Assembly (NCBI GenBank): GCA_963776845.1
Contig: CAVZOJ010000011.1
Coordinates: forward strand, 558,001 to 622,000
Source: Roseitranquillus sp963776845
GTDB lineage: Bacteria > Pseudomonadota > Alphaproteobacteria > Rhodobacterales > Rhodobacteraceae
DNA length: 64,000 nucleotides
Direction: 5' to 3'
Shown here: positions 18,935-26,575 of the stretch, piece by piece
How the letters are laid out: each line of letters begins with the position of its first letter
Position numbering within the stretch: position 1 is the first letter of the stretch
Made by a program: the position numbers and the translations under genes
Notes under the pieces: model-generated
The model's database searches: none
The model's input: only the letters and a program-made list of their open reading frames with translations
Told to the model about the DNA's origin: nothing

Positions 18935-19521
18935 CGATCGTTCTCGGCCTCACCGGCTCGATCGGCATGGGAAAGACCACGACGGCGAGAATGTTCGCCG
19001 AAGCCGGCGTGCCGGTGTGGGACGCGGACGCCGCCGTCCATCGCCTCTACGCACCAGGCGGTGCCGCAGTGGAGCCAGTCCGCGCTCTGAATGACGATGT
19101 CATCAGCGACGGGTCCGTCGACCGCAGCGCGCTCAAGGTCTGGATTTCAGCCGATCCTACCGCGTTGGAGCGGCTGGAAGCCGTGGTGCACCCTCTCGTC
19201 GCGGACGACAGACGAGCTTTTCTTGAAGGAACGAAAGCGGATATCGCAGTCGTCGACATCCCGCTCCTGTTCGAAACAGGTTCCAGCGACGACGTAGACC
19301 AAACAGTCGTCGTGTCTTCACCGCCCGAGATCCAGCGCGAGCGGGTGCTCTCCCGAACCGGGATGACTCCCGAGCTGTTTGAGAAGCTTCTCGCCAAGCA
19401 ACTGCCCGACGCCGAAAAGCGCGCCCGCGCCGATCACGTCGTCGACACTACCAGCCTTGAGGGTGCGCGTCGTTCGGTGCACAATATATTGCGAAGGCTG
19501 AGAGAAGATCGACATGCGTGA
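18931..19521 (+). CDS. coaE: Dephospho-CoA kinase
   Basis: Last step of coenzyme A synthesis, phosphorylating dephospho-CoA at the 3' hydroxyl; 196 residues. ATG 18931 overlaps the aroE stop as ATGA. The P-loop GLTGSIGMGKTTTARMF is at residues 6-22, followed by VPVWDADAAVHRLY with the catalytic Asp. The VDIPLLFETG segment and the late basic lid (RTGMTPELFEKLLAKQLP) are typical. It overlaps dnaQ by eight bases. An in-frame opening extends far upstream inside aroE but is not coding. Confidence 0.96.
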   Translation: MTIVLGLTGSIGMGKTTTARMFAEAGVPVWDADAAVHRLYAPGGAAVEPVRALNDDVISDGSVDRSALKVWISADPTALERLEAVVHPLVADDRRAFLEGTKADIAVVDIPLLFETGSSDDVDQTVVVSSPPEIQRERVLSRTGMTPELFEKLLAKQLPDAEKRARADHVVDTTSLEGARRSVHNILRRLREDRHA

Positions 19522-20221
19522 GATTGTCCTCGACACCGAGACAACTGGCTTCGATCCCCATACGGGTGACCGGATCGTGGAGATCGGCGCCATAGAGCTT
19601 CTGAACCATGTTCCGACAGGCCGCACGTATCATCAATATATCAACCCGGAACGGGCGATGCCGAGCGCTGCATTCGAAGTTCACGGTCTCGGAGATGACT
19701 TCCTGAGAGACAAGCCGTTGTTTCGCGACTGCGGCAGGGCATTTCTCGACTTCGTCGGGGAAGCTAAGCTCGTCATTCATAACGCTGAATTCGACATGCG
19801 CTTCCTCAATGCGGAACTTGGATGGATCAAGTTGCCGACGATAGCGATGGGCCGCTCAGTCTGCACCGTCACCATGACGCGAAAGAAGTACCCCGGAGCG
19901 CCGGCATCACTCGACGCGCTATGTCGACGATTTGGAATAGACAATACAGCACGCACGCTTCACGGAGCGCTGCTCGACGCAGAGATCCTCGCTGAAGTCT
20001 ACCTGGAGCTCATCGGCGGGCGGCAGCCAGATTTTGGTCTGGGTGTCGCCGCGGGACCAAAGGCCGCGGCGACGGATTGGCGCCCGCGTCCGCGCTCAGC
20101 ACCACTGGCACCACGCCTGACCGAGGCAGAGGCGGCAGCTCATGCCGCTTTCCTTGACGCCCTCGGCGAAGAACTCCGTGTGGGCTCGCCTCAGCTAGGC
20201 TGGGTTTCGCCTTGCTTCTGA
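19514..20221 (+). CDS. dnaQ: DNA polymerase III epsilon subunit (3'-5' proofreading exonuclease)
   Basis: Proofreading subunit of the replicative polymerase, 235 residues. The three exonuclease motifs are present: Exo I DTETTGFDP with Asp7 and Glu9, Exo II HNAEFDMRFL, and Exo III HGALLDAE with the His-x4-Asp pair. The C-terminal ~60 residues form a Pro/Arg/Ala-rich linker ending in a helix, consistent with alpha-subunit binding. It closes the maf operon and converges with secB, the coding ends overlapping by 31 bases. Confidence 0.95.
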   Translation: MREIVLDTETTGFDPHTGDRIVEIGAIELLNHVPTGRTYHQYINPERAMPSAAFEVHGLGDDFLRDKPLFRDCGRAFLDFVGEAKLVIHNAEFDMRFLNAELGWIKLPTIAMGRSVCTVTMTRKKYPGAPASLDALCRRFGIDNTARTLHGALLDAEILAEVYLELIGGRQPDFGLGVAAGPKAAATDWRPRPRSAPLAPRLTEAEAAAHAAFLDALGEELRVGSPQLGWVSPCF

Positions 20222-20712
20222 GCGGCCGCGGCCTGCCGCTGCGCAAGGGTTTGCCGATAGAGCTGGATGAAGTCGATATTGTCGAGGTTGAGCGGCGGGA
20301 AGCCACCGTCCCGCGTTACGTCGCTGACGATGCGCCGTACGAACGGGAACAGCATGCGAGGGCACTCGATCAGAAGGAACGGATGCAGCTGATTGTCCGG
20401 AACGCCCTCGATCGAGAACAGGCCGGCATAGTCGAGCTCCATCAGGAATAGGTGCTCGCCACCTTCCTTGTTCTTCGACGTGATCTTGAACTTCGTGACC
20501 ACTTCATAGCGTGGCTCTTCGCGTTTCTTGGCGTCGATCGAGACCTGGACCTGGATGTCGGGCTGCACCTGACCCTCGACCGGTTTCTGCGCCAGAATAT
20601 TCTCGAATGACATGTCGCGGATGAACTGGCCCAGGATCTTCATCTGAACCTGAGCCTGCTGCGGAGTTTGTGCGCCCATGTCGTCGGCGGCGCCGTTTCC
20701 ATCTTCGGCCAT
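20191..20712 (-). CDS. secB: Protein-export chaperone SecB
   Basis: Tetrameric export chaperone of 173 residues that keeps preproteins unfolded and hands them to SecA. The start ATG 20712 (MAEDGNGAADDMG) gives the usual length; longer in-frame extensions upstream are not family-like. Typical stretches are QFIRDMSFENILAQ, the EPRYEVVTKFKITSKN strand and the FPFVRRIVSDVTRDGGFPPL groove region. The C-terminus is Gln/Ala rich. Convergent overlap with dnaQ and codirectional placement after fxsA are common in this order. Confidence 0.96.
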   Translation of the reverse strand: MAEDGNGAADDMGAQTPQQAQVQMKILGQFIRDMSFENILAQKPVEGQVQPDIQVQVSIDAKKREEPRYEVVTKFKITSKNKEGGEHLFLMELDYAGLFSIEGVPDNQLHPFLLIECPRMLFPFVRRIVSDVTRDGGFPPLNLDNIDFIQLYRQTLAQRQAAAAQKQGETQPS

Positions 20713-20770
20713 CTTGGCCCCCCTAGTCTGTGAAAAGTTGCCGGTCTGTAGCAGGATCCGGTCTGTCATC

Positions 20771-21253
20771 TCAATGCCGCGTCCACCCCGATGGTGAACG
20801 TGAACCGTCGCGCCGCTTTTCCTCGACCTCGTAGTAGTCTCCGTCGATGATGTCGGGTCGCGGCGACGCACGCTCATACTGTGGGTCGCCGTAGCTGAAT
20901 CGTTCGACCTTGATTCGCTGCCGCAGCCAACGGTATGCCGCCGACCGGACCGGTGGGATCAGTAGGGCGAAGCCGAGCGCGTCGGTAAAGAAACCCGGCG
21001 TCAACAGGAGCGCCCCGGCTACGAGGATCATCGCTCCGTGCGCCAGAGGCTCCGTCGGATCACGCAACGCATTGATAGTGCCTCTGAGCTCTTGAATTGC
21101 ACGCACGCCCTGGCGCCGTACGAGAGTCGTGCCGAGTATCGCGGTGACAACCACGATCGCGAGCGTCGGCCATAGGCCGATCCACCCGCCGACCTGGATG
21201 AAGAGAGCGATCTCGATCAGCGGAACGAGAACGAATGGGACGAACAGCCACAT
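20771..21253 (-). CDS. fxsA: FxsA family membrane protein
   Basis: Small inner-membrane protein of 160 residues. The start ATG 21253 has GGAGGTC upstream. Membrane segments are near residues 2-22 (VPFVLVPLIEIALFI), 28-45 and 75-100, the last containing LVAGALLLTPGFFTDALGF, the family hallmark. A hydrophilic C-terminal tail of ~50 residues follows. In E. coli overexpression of FxsA relieves exclusion of phage T7 in F-plasmid cells; its normal role is unknown. It lies upstream of secB and divergent from the Tim44-like gene. Confidence 0.93.
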   Translation of the reverse strand: MWLFVPFVLVPLIEIALFIQVGGWIGLWPTLAIVVVTAILGTTLVRRQGVRAIQELRGTINALRDPTEPLAHGAMILVAGALLLTPGFFTDALGFALLIPPVRSAAYRWLRQRIKVERFSYGDPQYERASPRPDIIDGDYYEVEEKRRDGSRSPSGWTRH

Positions 21254-21364
21254 GGGCGACCTCCGGTCAAAAGGCGGCGCCGGTGGACTCGTACCCGGCC
21301 CGGCCTTACATAGGTAGTCACCGAGTAGGCGATCAACCGGATCGTTCGACCCGAGAGGCTTCTC

Positions 21365-22028
21365 ATGAGTTCTGCCGTCATACAGCTCCTAGTGCTCGCC
21401 GGTATCGCGGTGTTCCTTATCCTGCGATTACGCAGCGTGCTGGGCACGCGGGAAGGTTTCGAGAAACCGCCGATCCAGGCGGGGTCTGACCGTCGCCGGA
21501 GCGATCGTCCCGAGTTTGAGGTCATCGAGGGCGGACCAGATCGCGACATCGTCGATCACGTGCCCGACGGAAGCGATAGCGCCAAGGCGCTTGCGGCCAT
21601 GAAGATGGCGGAATCGGATTTCTCGGTGTCGGAGTTCCTCGAGGGCGCGCGCGGGGCCTACGAGATGATCCTCATGTCGTTCGAGAAGGGCGACCTTTCC
21701 GATGTTCGGGGCTTTCTGGCGGACGATGTCGCCGACGCATTCCAGCAGGTCATCGACGCACGGGCCGACCAGGGGCTTACGGTCGAAGTCCAGCTTCGTA
21801 GGCCTGCGTGAGATCGACCTGAGCGAAGCGACCTTTGATCGAGAGAGTGGCGAGGCGGAACTCACGGTACGCTACGTCGGAGAGCTGACATCCGTCGTCC
21901 GCAATGCCGACGGGGATATCGTCGAGGGCGATCCGAACTCGATCCGCCGGCAGAAAGATGTCTGGACTTTCGCCCGCACGATGGGTATGGACGATCCGAA
22001 CTGGCTGCTCGTGGCCACCGGCGGCTGA
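21365..22028 (+). pseudogene. Tim44-like (TimA family) protein, frameshifted mid-gene
   Basis: Tim44/TimA-type protein: a single N-terminal membrane segment (IQLLVLAGIAVFLILRL, residues ~5-21), a low-complexity linker, then a Tim44 domain. The first frame reads well through SEFLEGARGAYEMILMSF and FLADDVADAFQQVID, then ends after VEVQLRRPA. The rest of the domain continues in another frame from FVGLREIDLSEATFD to the stop at 22028. A one-base indel near 21795-21805 separates them. These proteins are thought to be peripheral membrane adaptors near the Sec/export region. The MltA gene that often follows in relatives is absent; smr follows directly. Confidence 0.8.
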
Positions 22029-22037
22029 GGCCGTCGG

Positions 22038-22586
22038 ATGGTGAGACGTCTACGTCCCGAGGAGATAGACCTTTGGCGGCGCGTGACCAACAACACCACG
22101 CCGCTGAGTCCCGAACGGATCGAAGCGTCGACGAGCGAGCCTCGTCAAAGGCCTAGGGTCGCCGAAGTTCAAACCCCCATCCCAAGCTTTCGGATCGGTG
22201 AGGCACCGGCCTCGACGATGCCGCCCAAAGTTCATGTGCGGCCGCCCTTGCGCATTGACCGGCGAACTCAAAAGGATCTGTCGCGCGGAAGACGCCGCCC
22301 TGAGGCGAGCATCGACTTGCACGGAATGACGCTTGAGCAGGCGCATCCTGCGCTGAATCGCTTCATCCTCGCCTCCTTCGCCACCGGCCGCCGGCTCGTG
22401 CTGGTCATCACCGGCAAGGGTGGGGGTAGCGAGACGGATTGGCACGCCCCGCGCGGCGTGCTTCGACGCCAGGTCCCAGACTGGCTCTCCGGCGCACCAC
22501 TGGGCTCCGTCGTTCAAGAGATCTTGCCTGCGCACCGAAGTCACGGCGGCTCCGGCGCCTACTACGTCGTCCTGCGTCGAAATTGA
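22038..22586 (+). CDS. Smr/MutS2 domain nuclease-like protein
   Basis: Protein of 182 residues with a C-terminal Smr domain, starting nine bases after the Tim44-like gene. The N-terminal ~90 residues are polar and proline rich, opening with LRPEEIDLWRRVTN, a signature of the alphaproteobacterial SmrA-like group. The Smr domain starts at SIDLHGMTLEQAH (DLHG near residues 94-97) and includes LVITGKGGG. Smr domains have nicking or RNA-cleaving activity in several bacteria; the substrate here is unknown. A GC hairpin about 165 bases downstream may terminate the transcript. Confidence 0.9.
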   Translation: MVRRLRPEEIDLWRRVTNNTTPLSPERIEASTSEPRQRPRVAEVQTPIPSFRIGEAPASTMPPKVHVRPPLRIDRRTQKDLSRGRRRPEASIDLHGMTLEQAHPALNRFILASFATGRRLVLVITGKGGGSETDWHAPRGVLRRQVPDWLSGAPLGSVVQEILPAHRSHGGSGAYYVVLRRN

Positions 22587-22751
22587 CGGACGCCACCGGC
22601 TGCTACGCTTCGTCTCACGTGCTGGACGGCCCGCGCTGTGGCGAGGATAAGGAAAGAGCTGGCGGCGATGTCGTATCGACACCGCCGCCGCCGTCGCACC
22701 GGTCTGTCGGGGGAACGCGCGAACAGACCCTTGTCGGACCGGTGCGGCTCG

Positions 22752-22778
22752 CCGGGCGCGTGGCGCCCGGATCCTTTT
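22752..22778 (+). terminator. GC hairpin with T-run downstream of the Smr gene
   Basis: CCGGGCGC-GTG-GCGCCCGG is a perfect 8-bp stem with a 3-base loop, followed by ATCCTTTT. Read on the plus strand it looks like an intrinsic terminator for the Tim44-smr transcript. It abuts the ccoP stop codon, so it could also protect the 3' end of the minus-strand cco mRNA. Confidence 0.6.
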
Positions 22779-23661
22779 ATTGTTCGTCTGCCGTCTCTTC
22801 GCCGCCACCAAGCTGGTGGACGTAGGCTGCGACGGCACGGACGTTTGCCTCTCCCAACCGCTCGCCCCAAGGTGGCATCACGCCGTACGGCCCGACATTG
22901 ATCGAGTGCCGGATCGTCTGGGGGTCTCCGCCGTAGAGCCAGATCGCGTCGGAGAGGTTCGGCGCTCCGACATCGCGCATCCCCAACCCTCCCTCACCAT
23001 GGCAAGCGACGCAGTTCTCCGCGAACAGCGTCGATCCTGTCTCTGCCATGGCGGCATCGTGCTCCTGCCCTGAAATCGATAGCACGTACTGGACGAGCGC
23101 GCCGATCTCCTCCTCGGAAAGGATCTCCCCGAAGGCTGGCATCTCCGAATAGCGCGCGTCAGGGTCTTCCTCATTTCGAATGCCGTGCCGAACCGTATAG
23201 ACGATGTCGTCCAGCGTCCCTCCCCAGATCCACGCATCGTCCAGAAGGTTGGGATAGCCGACGGCACCAGCCGCGCCCGACCCGTGGCACTGCGAACAAT
23301 TGTTGCGGAAGATCGATGCACCGGCTTGGACAGCGTACCGATAGAGCTCCTCGTTCTCCGGCAGAACGCGCATATCGACGCTCACCAGCGATTCCCTCAG
23401 TCCCGCCTGCGAGGCTTCGAAGGAGGCGATGTCTTCGGCCACCTCGCCGCGGGTCGACCAACCGAAAAGACCTCCCGTCGCTCGCTCGAGCAGCGGAATG
23501 GCGGGGTACGCGATGACGTAGAGGAGGCTCCACGCGACCGTCGCATAGAAGGTCCAGAGCCACCATCGGGGCAGAGGATTGTTCAGCTCCTCGATCCCGT
23601 CCCAGCTGTGACCGGTGGTCTCGATCCCCGTTTCCTTGTCGATTTTCTTGTCGGTGGCCAT
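22777..23661 (-). CDS. ccoP: cbb3-type cytochrome c oxidase subunit III (CcoP)
   Basis: Diheme cytochrome c subunit of the high-affinity cbb3 oxidase, 294 residues. ATG 23661 overlaps the ccoQ stop. The N-terminal FixP domain (SWDGIEELNNPLPRWWLWTFY) leads into one membrane helix at residues ~33-58. Two cytochrome c domains carry CSQCH near residue 138 and CVACH near 226; axial methionines would be in YSEMPAF and GVMPPW. It is the last gene of ccoNOQP. The usual ccoGHIS assembly genes do not follow; the next gene is convergent smr. Confidence 0.97.
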   Translation of the reverse strand: MATDKKIDKETGIETTGHSWDGIEELNNPLPRWWLWTFYATVAWSLLYVIAYPAIPLLERATGGLFGWSTRGEVAEDIASFEASQAGLRESLVSVDMRVLPENEELYRYAVQAGASIFRNNCSQCHGSGAAGAVGYPNLLDDAWIWGGTLDDIVYTVRHGIRNEEDPDARYSEMPAFGEILSEEEIGALVQYVLSISGQEHDAAMAETGSTLFAENCVACHGEGGLGMRDVGAPNLSDAIWLYGGDPQTIRHSINVGPYGVMPPWGERLGEANVRAVAAYVHQLGGGEETADEQ

Positions 23662-23834
23662 CACTCGTCCCCTTTGGGTGCGTCTTCGTTCCGGAAGGGC
23701 ACCATCGCGGTGTCGTCATGTACTTCGCGACTGCCGGGGCGGAACGCCCAGAAGATCACGCCGACGAAGATCAAGGTCAGCAACAGCAACATCCAGCTGT
23801 CGGCGAAGTGGCGAAGCAGTGTGTACGTCTCCAT
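23661..23834 (-). CDS. ccoQ: cbb3-type oxidase small subunit CcoQ/FixQ
   Basis: Small membrane protein of 57 residues between ccoO and ccoP. It begins METYTLLRHFADSW, has one hydrophobic helix (MLLLLTLIFVGVIFWAF, residues ~15-31) and ends FRNEDAPKGDE. Start and stop overlap the neighbouring genes by one base each (TGATG). CcoQ/FixQ proteins stabilise the oxidase and in Rhodobacter affect oxygen signalling. Position, size and the FRPGS motif after the helix make the call secure. Confidence 0.93.
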   Translation of the reverse strand: METYTLLRHFADSWMLLLLTLIFVGVIFWAFRPGSREVHDDTAMVPFRNEDAPKGDE

Positions 23835-24670
23835 CAGCGCCCCGCCCCCACCGGTTCAAAGGTCGAGAAGTCGACGAGCGTGCCGAGCATCTGCAGGTAG
23901 GCTATCAGCGCATCCATCTCGCTGATGCCTGGTTGACCATCGAAGTTGCGCGTCTGCGCACCTGGATATCGCTCCAGGAGGCCGTCCCAGTCCCCGAACG
24001 GGTCCGCCTGGACGCGGAAGTCGAAGCGGGCGTTGGCGATCATCTCTTCGGTATAGGGAACACCGACCATCGCGTGTGTCTCGAGCAAGTCCGCCACATG
24101 AGTGTCGTCGACGAGCCGGTCGAGCAGGTAGTCGTACTTCGGCATCACGCTTTCCGGCACCACGGTCTGCGGATCGCGGAAATGATCGACGTGCCACTCG
24201 TCTGAGTAACGGCCTCCAACACGCGCGAGGTCCGGCCCGGTTCTCTTCGAACCCCACTGAAATGGGTGGTCGTACATCAATTCAGCAGCCAGGCTGTAGT
24301 GGCCGTACCGTTCCACCTCGTCGCGCATCGGGCGGATCATCTGGCTGTGGCAGACGTAGCAGCCCTCTCTGATGAAGATGTCACGGCCTGACAGTTCGAG
24401 CGGGGAGTAAGGCCTCACCCCTTCCACCTCCTCGATGGTATTCTCGAGGTAGAAGAGTGGCGCGATCTCGACGATTCCACCGATCGTGACCACGAGAAAG
24501 CTCGCCACCAGCAGCAGAGTCGCATTCCGTTCGAGGATCGCGTGCTTGTTGATGAAGGCCGTGTGGTGCGGCAATTCGTTGGGGATGCCGTCGTTGCCCG
24601 GCGTCGTGACCTTAGGATCATCCTTCGGGTCGGTGACCTGTGGGTTGTCGGGTGTCTTTTCGTCAGCCAT
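23834..24670 (-). CDS. ccoO: cbb3-type cytochrome c oxidase subunit II (CcoO)
   Basis: Monoheme cytochrome c subunit of the cbb3 oxidase, 278 residues. It has an N-terminal extension of ~40 polar residues (DEKTPDNPQVTDPKDD) before the conserved HAILERNATLLLV membrane anchor, making it longer than the usual ~240. The heme motif is CYVCHSQMIRP near residue 104, followed by HYSLAAELMYDHPFQWGSKR and GPDLARVGGRYS. It follows ccoN by 11 bases and overlaps ccoQ by one base. Confidence 0.97.
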   Translation of the reverse strand: MADEKTPDNPQVTDPKDDPKVTTPGNDGIPNELPHHTAFINKHAILERNATLLLVASFLVVTIGGIVEIAPLFYLENTIEEVEGVRPYSPLELSGRDIFIREGCYVCHSQMIRPMRDEVERYGHYSLAAELMYDHPFQWGSKRTGPDLARVGGRYSDEWHVDHFRDPQTVVPESVMPKYDYLLDRLVDDTHVADLLETHAMVGVPYTEEMIANARFDFRVQADPFGDWDGLLERYPGAQTRNFDGQPGISEMDALIAYLQMLGTLVDFSTFEPVGAGR

Positions 24671-24681
24671 TCCTCAAACCC

Positions 24682-26274
24682 TCATTCTGCAGGGACGGCG
24701 ACATCACTGCGGGCTGGCGCGCGCCGGATCGTCATCCACATGTTCCAGACCATGATCAGCGCCCCGACGAGGTACATCACCCCGCCGAGCGCCCGGACCA
24801 CGTACATCGGGTACTTCGCAGCCACCGTGTCGGCGAAGGAGTTCACCAAGAAGCCTTGGCTGTCGACCTCGCGCCACATCAGCCCCTCCATGATCCCGGA
24901 GACCCACATCGACGCCGCGTAGAGAACGATGCCGATCGTCGCGAGCCAGAAGTGCCAGTTCACCGCCTTGAGGCTGTAGAGCTCCTGCCGGCCCCAGAGC
25001 CGCGGCGTCAGGAAATAGATGCAGGCGAAGGTGATCATTCCATTCCAGCCAAGCGCCCCCGAGTGCACGTGTCCGATCGTCCAGTCCGTGTAGTGGCTGA
25101 GCGAGTTGACCGCACGGATCGACATCATCGGCCCCTCGAACGTGCTCATCCCGTAAAAGGCCAGCGAGATCACGAACATCCGGATGATCGGGTCGGTCCT
25201 GAGCTTGTCCCAGGCCCCCTGCAGCGTCATCAGCCCGTTGATCATGCCTCCCCAGCTCGGCATCCACAGCATCACGCTGAAGACCATGCCCAGGGTCGCG
25301 GCCCAGTCGGGCAGGGCGGTATAGTGCAGGTGGTGCGGACCCGCCCAGATGTAGAGGAAGATCAGCGACCAGAAGTGGATGATCGAAAGCTTGTAGCTGT
25401 AGACCGGTCGCCCGGCCTGCTTGGGAACGAAGTAGTACATCATCCCCAGGAACCCCGCCGTCAGGAAGAACCCGACCGCATTGTGGCCGTACCACCACTG
25501 CGTCATCGCATCCTGAACGCCGGCGAAGACCTGCACGCTCTTCGAGCCCCAGATCGACACCGGAATCGACAGGTTGTTGACGATGTGCAGCATCGCCACC
25601 GTCACGATGAATGCGAGATAGAACCAGTTAGCGACGTAGATGTGCGGCTCTTTCCGCTTGATGAGCGTTCCGAGGAAGACCGCGAGGTAGGCGACCCAGA
25701 CGATCGTCAGCCAGAGGTCCACGTACCATTCCGGCTCTGCATACTCCTTCGACTGGGTCGCGCCGAGGATGTAGCCGCTTGCCGCCAGCACGATGAAGAG
25801 CTGGTATCCCCAGAAGACGAACCAGGCGAGATTGCCGCCCCAAAGCCGTGCGGCGCTGGTGCGCTGCACGACGTAGAAGGAGGTCGCGATCAGCGCGTTG
25901 CCGCCAAAGGCGAAGATCACCGCGCTGGTGTGGAGCGGCCGCAGCCGGCCGAAGTTCATGTATCCCTCTGACCAGTCGAAGTTCAGGACCGGATAGGCGA
26001 GTTGAAAGGCGATGAAGGTGCCCGCCAGGAACCCGATGACGCCCCAGAAGGCCGTCGCGATGACGCCGTAGCGGATCGGACCGTCGAGATAACCGGTCGT
26101 GTCGACCACCGGCTGCGGTTCATCGATGCGCCGGATTTCCCACAGACAGAGCCCGCCGGCGAGCAGCATGATGAGAATGGCGTGCGCCTGATAGGCGATA
26201 TCACGGCCCCAATTCGCTGCGATCGCCGCGATGAGCGCGATCACGCCATAGGCCGCGACCTTGATGAAAGGCAT
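24682..26274 (-). CDS. ccoN: cbb3-type cytochrome c oxidase subunit I (CcoN)
   Basis: Catalytic heme-copper subunit, 530 residues from ATG 26274, which has a GGGGGA ribosome site; an in-frame extension to 26337 is not family-like. Twelve membrane helices are expected. Conserved histidine regions are RPLHTSAVIFAFGGN (low-spin heme), WWYGHNAVGFFLTAGFLG (CuB), GPHHLHYTALPDW and SHYTDWTIGHVHSGALGWN. It heads ccoNOQP. A perfect FNR box lies 90 bases upstream, so expression should rise at low oxygen through FnrL. Confidence 0.98.
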   Translation of the reverse strand: MPFIKVAAYGVIALIAAIAANWGRDIAYQAHAILIMLLAGGLCLWEIRRIDEPQPVVDTTGYLDGPIRYGVIATAFWGVIGFLAGTFIAFQLAYPVLNFDWSEGYMNFGRLRPLHTSAVIFAFGGNALIATSFYVVQRTSAARLWGGNLAWFVFWGYQLFIVLAASGYILGATQSKEYAEPEWYVDLWLTIVWVAYLAVFLGTLIKRKEPHIYVANWFYLAFIVTVAMLHIVNNLSIPVSIWGSKSVQVFAGVQDAMTQWWYGHNAVGFFLTAGFLGMMYYFVPKQAGRPVYSYKLSIIHFWSLIFLYIWAGPHHLHYTALPDWAATLGMVFSVMLWMPSWGGMINGLMTLQGAWDKLRTDPIIRMFVISLAFYGMSTFEGPMMSIRAVNSLSHYTDWTIGHVHSGALGWNGMITFACIYFLTPRLWGRQELYSLKAVNWHFWLATIGIVLYAASMWVSGIMEGLMWREVDSQGFLVNSFADTVAAKYPMYVVRALGGVMYLVGALIMVWNMWMTIRRAPARSDVAVPAE

Positions 26275-26363
26275 GGACAATCCCCCGGATCCTTGACCGC
26301 CCGACAATGTTGGGCAGTGGTCTGTTCGCGAGTGCACTAGATCCCGGGTGGACGGTGTACTCC

Positions 26364-26377
26364 TTGATCTGCATCAA
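26364..26377. promoter_or_regulatory. FNR/FnrL binding site upstream of ccoNOQP
   Basis: TTGATCTGCATCAA is a perfect TTGAT-N4-ATCAA palindrome, centred ~96 bases upstream of ccoN and ~205 bases upstream of the divergent SulP gene. The fnrL gene lies 2.5 kb away. It is most likely the activator site for the cco operon; action on the SulP gene is possible. Confidence 0.9.
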
Positions 26378-26575
26378 GCAGACGCCACCTTCATCGGTCG
26401 GCGTCTCCGGACGGTCGGCAGGTTGCCATGTCCCGGCCCCATCGCTATGGGCCGCAGCCTCATCCTTTCCATGTGGGGGAAGACCAGGCTCCTGCGGAGC
26501 AAGCGGCGCGAAGGGCGAGCCGTCGCCGGATGACCCCGACGATGCGCAATCGAATAGCAAGGTGGAGCGGAAACA

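Noticed and set aside
24640..25971. Plus-strand open frame of 443 codons rich in Arg, His, Asp and Pro
   Set aside because: Antisense to ccoN; the codon pattern is the mirror image of a membrane protein.
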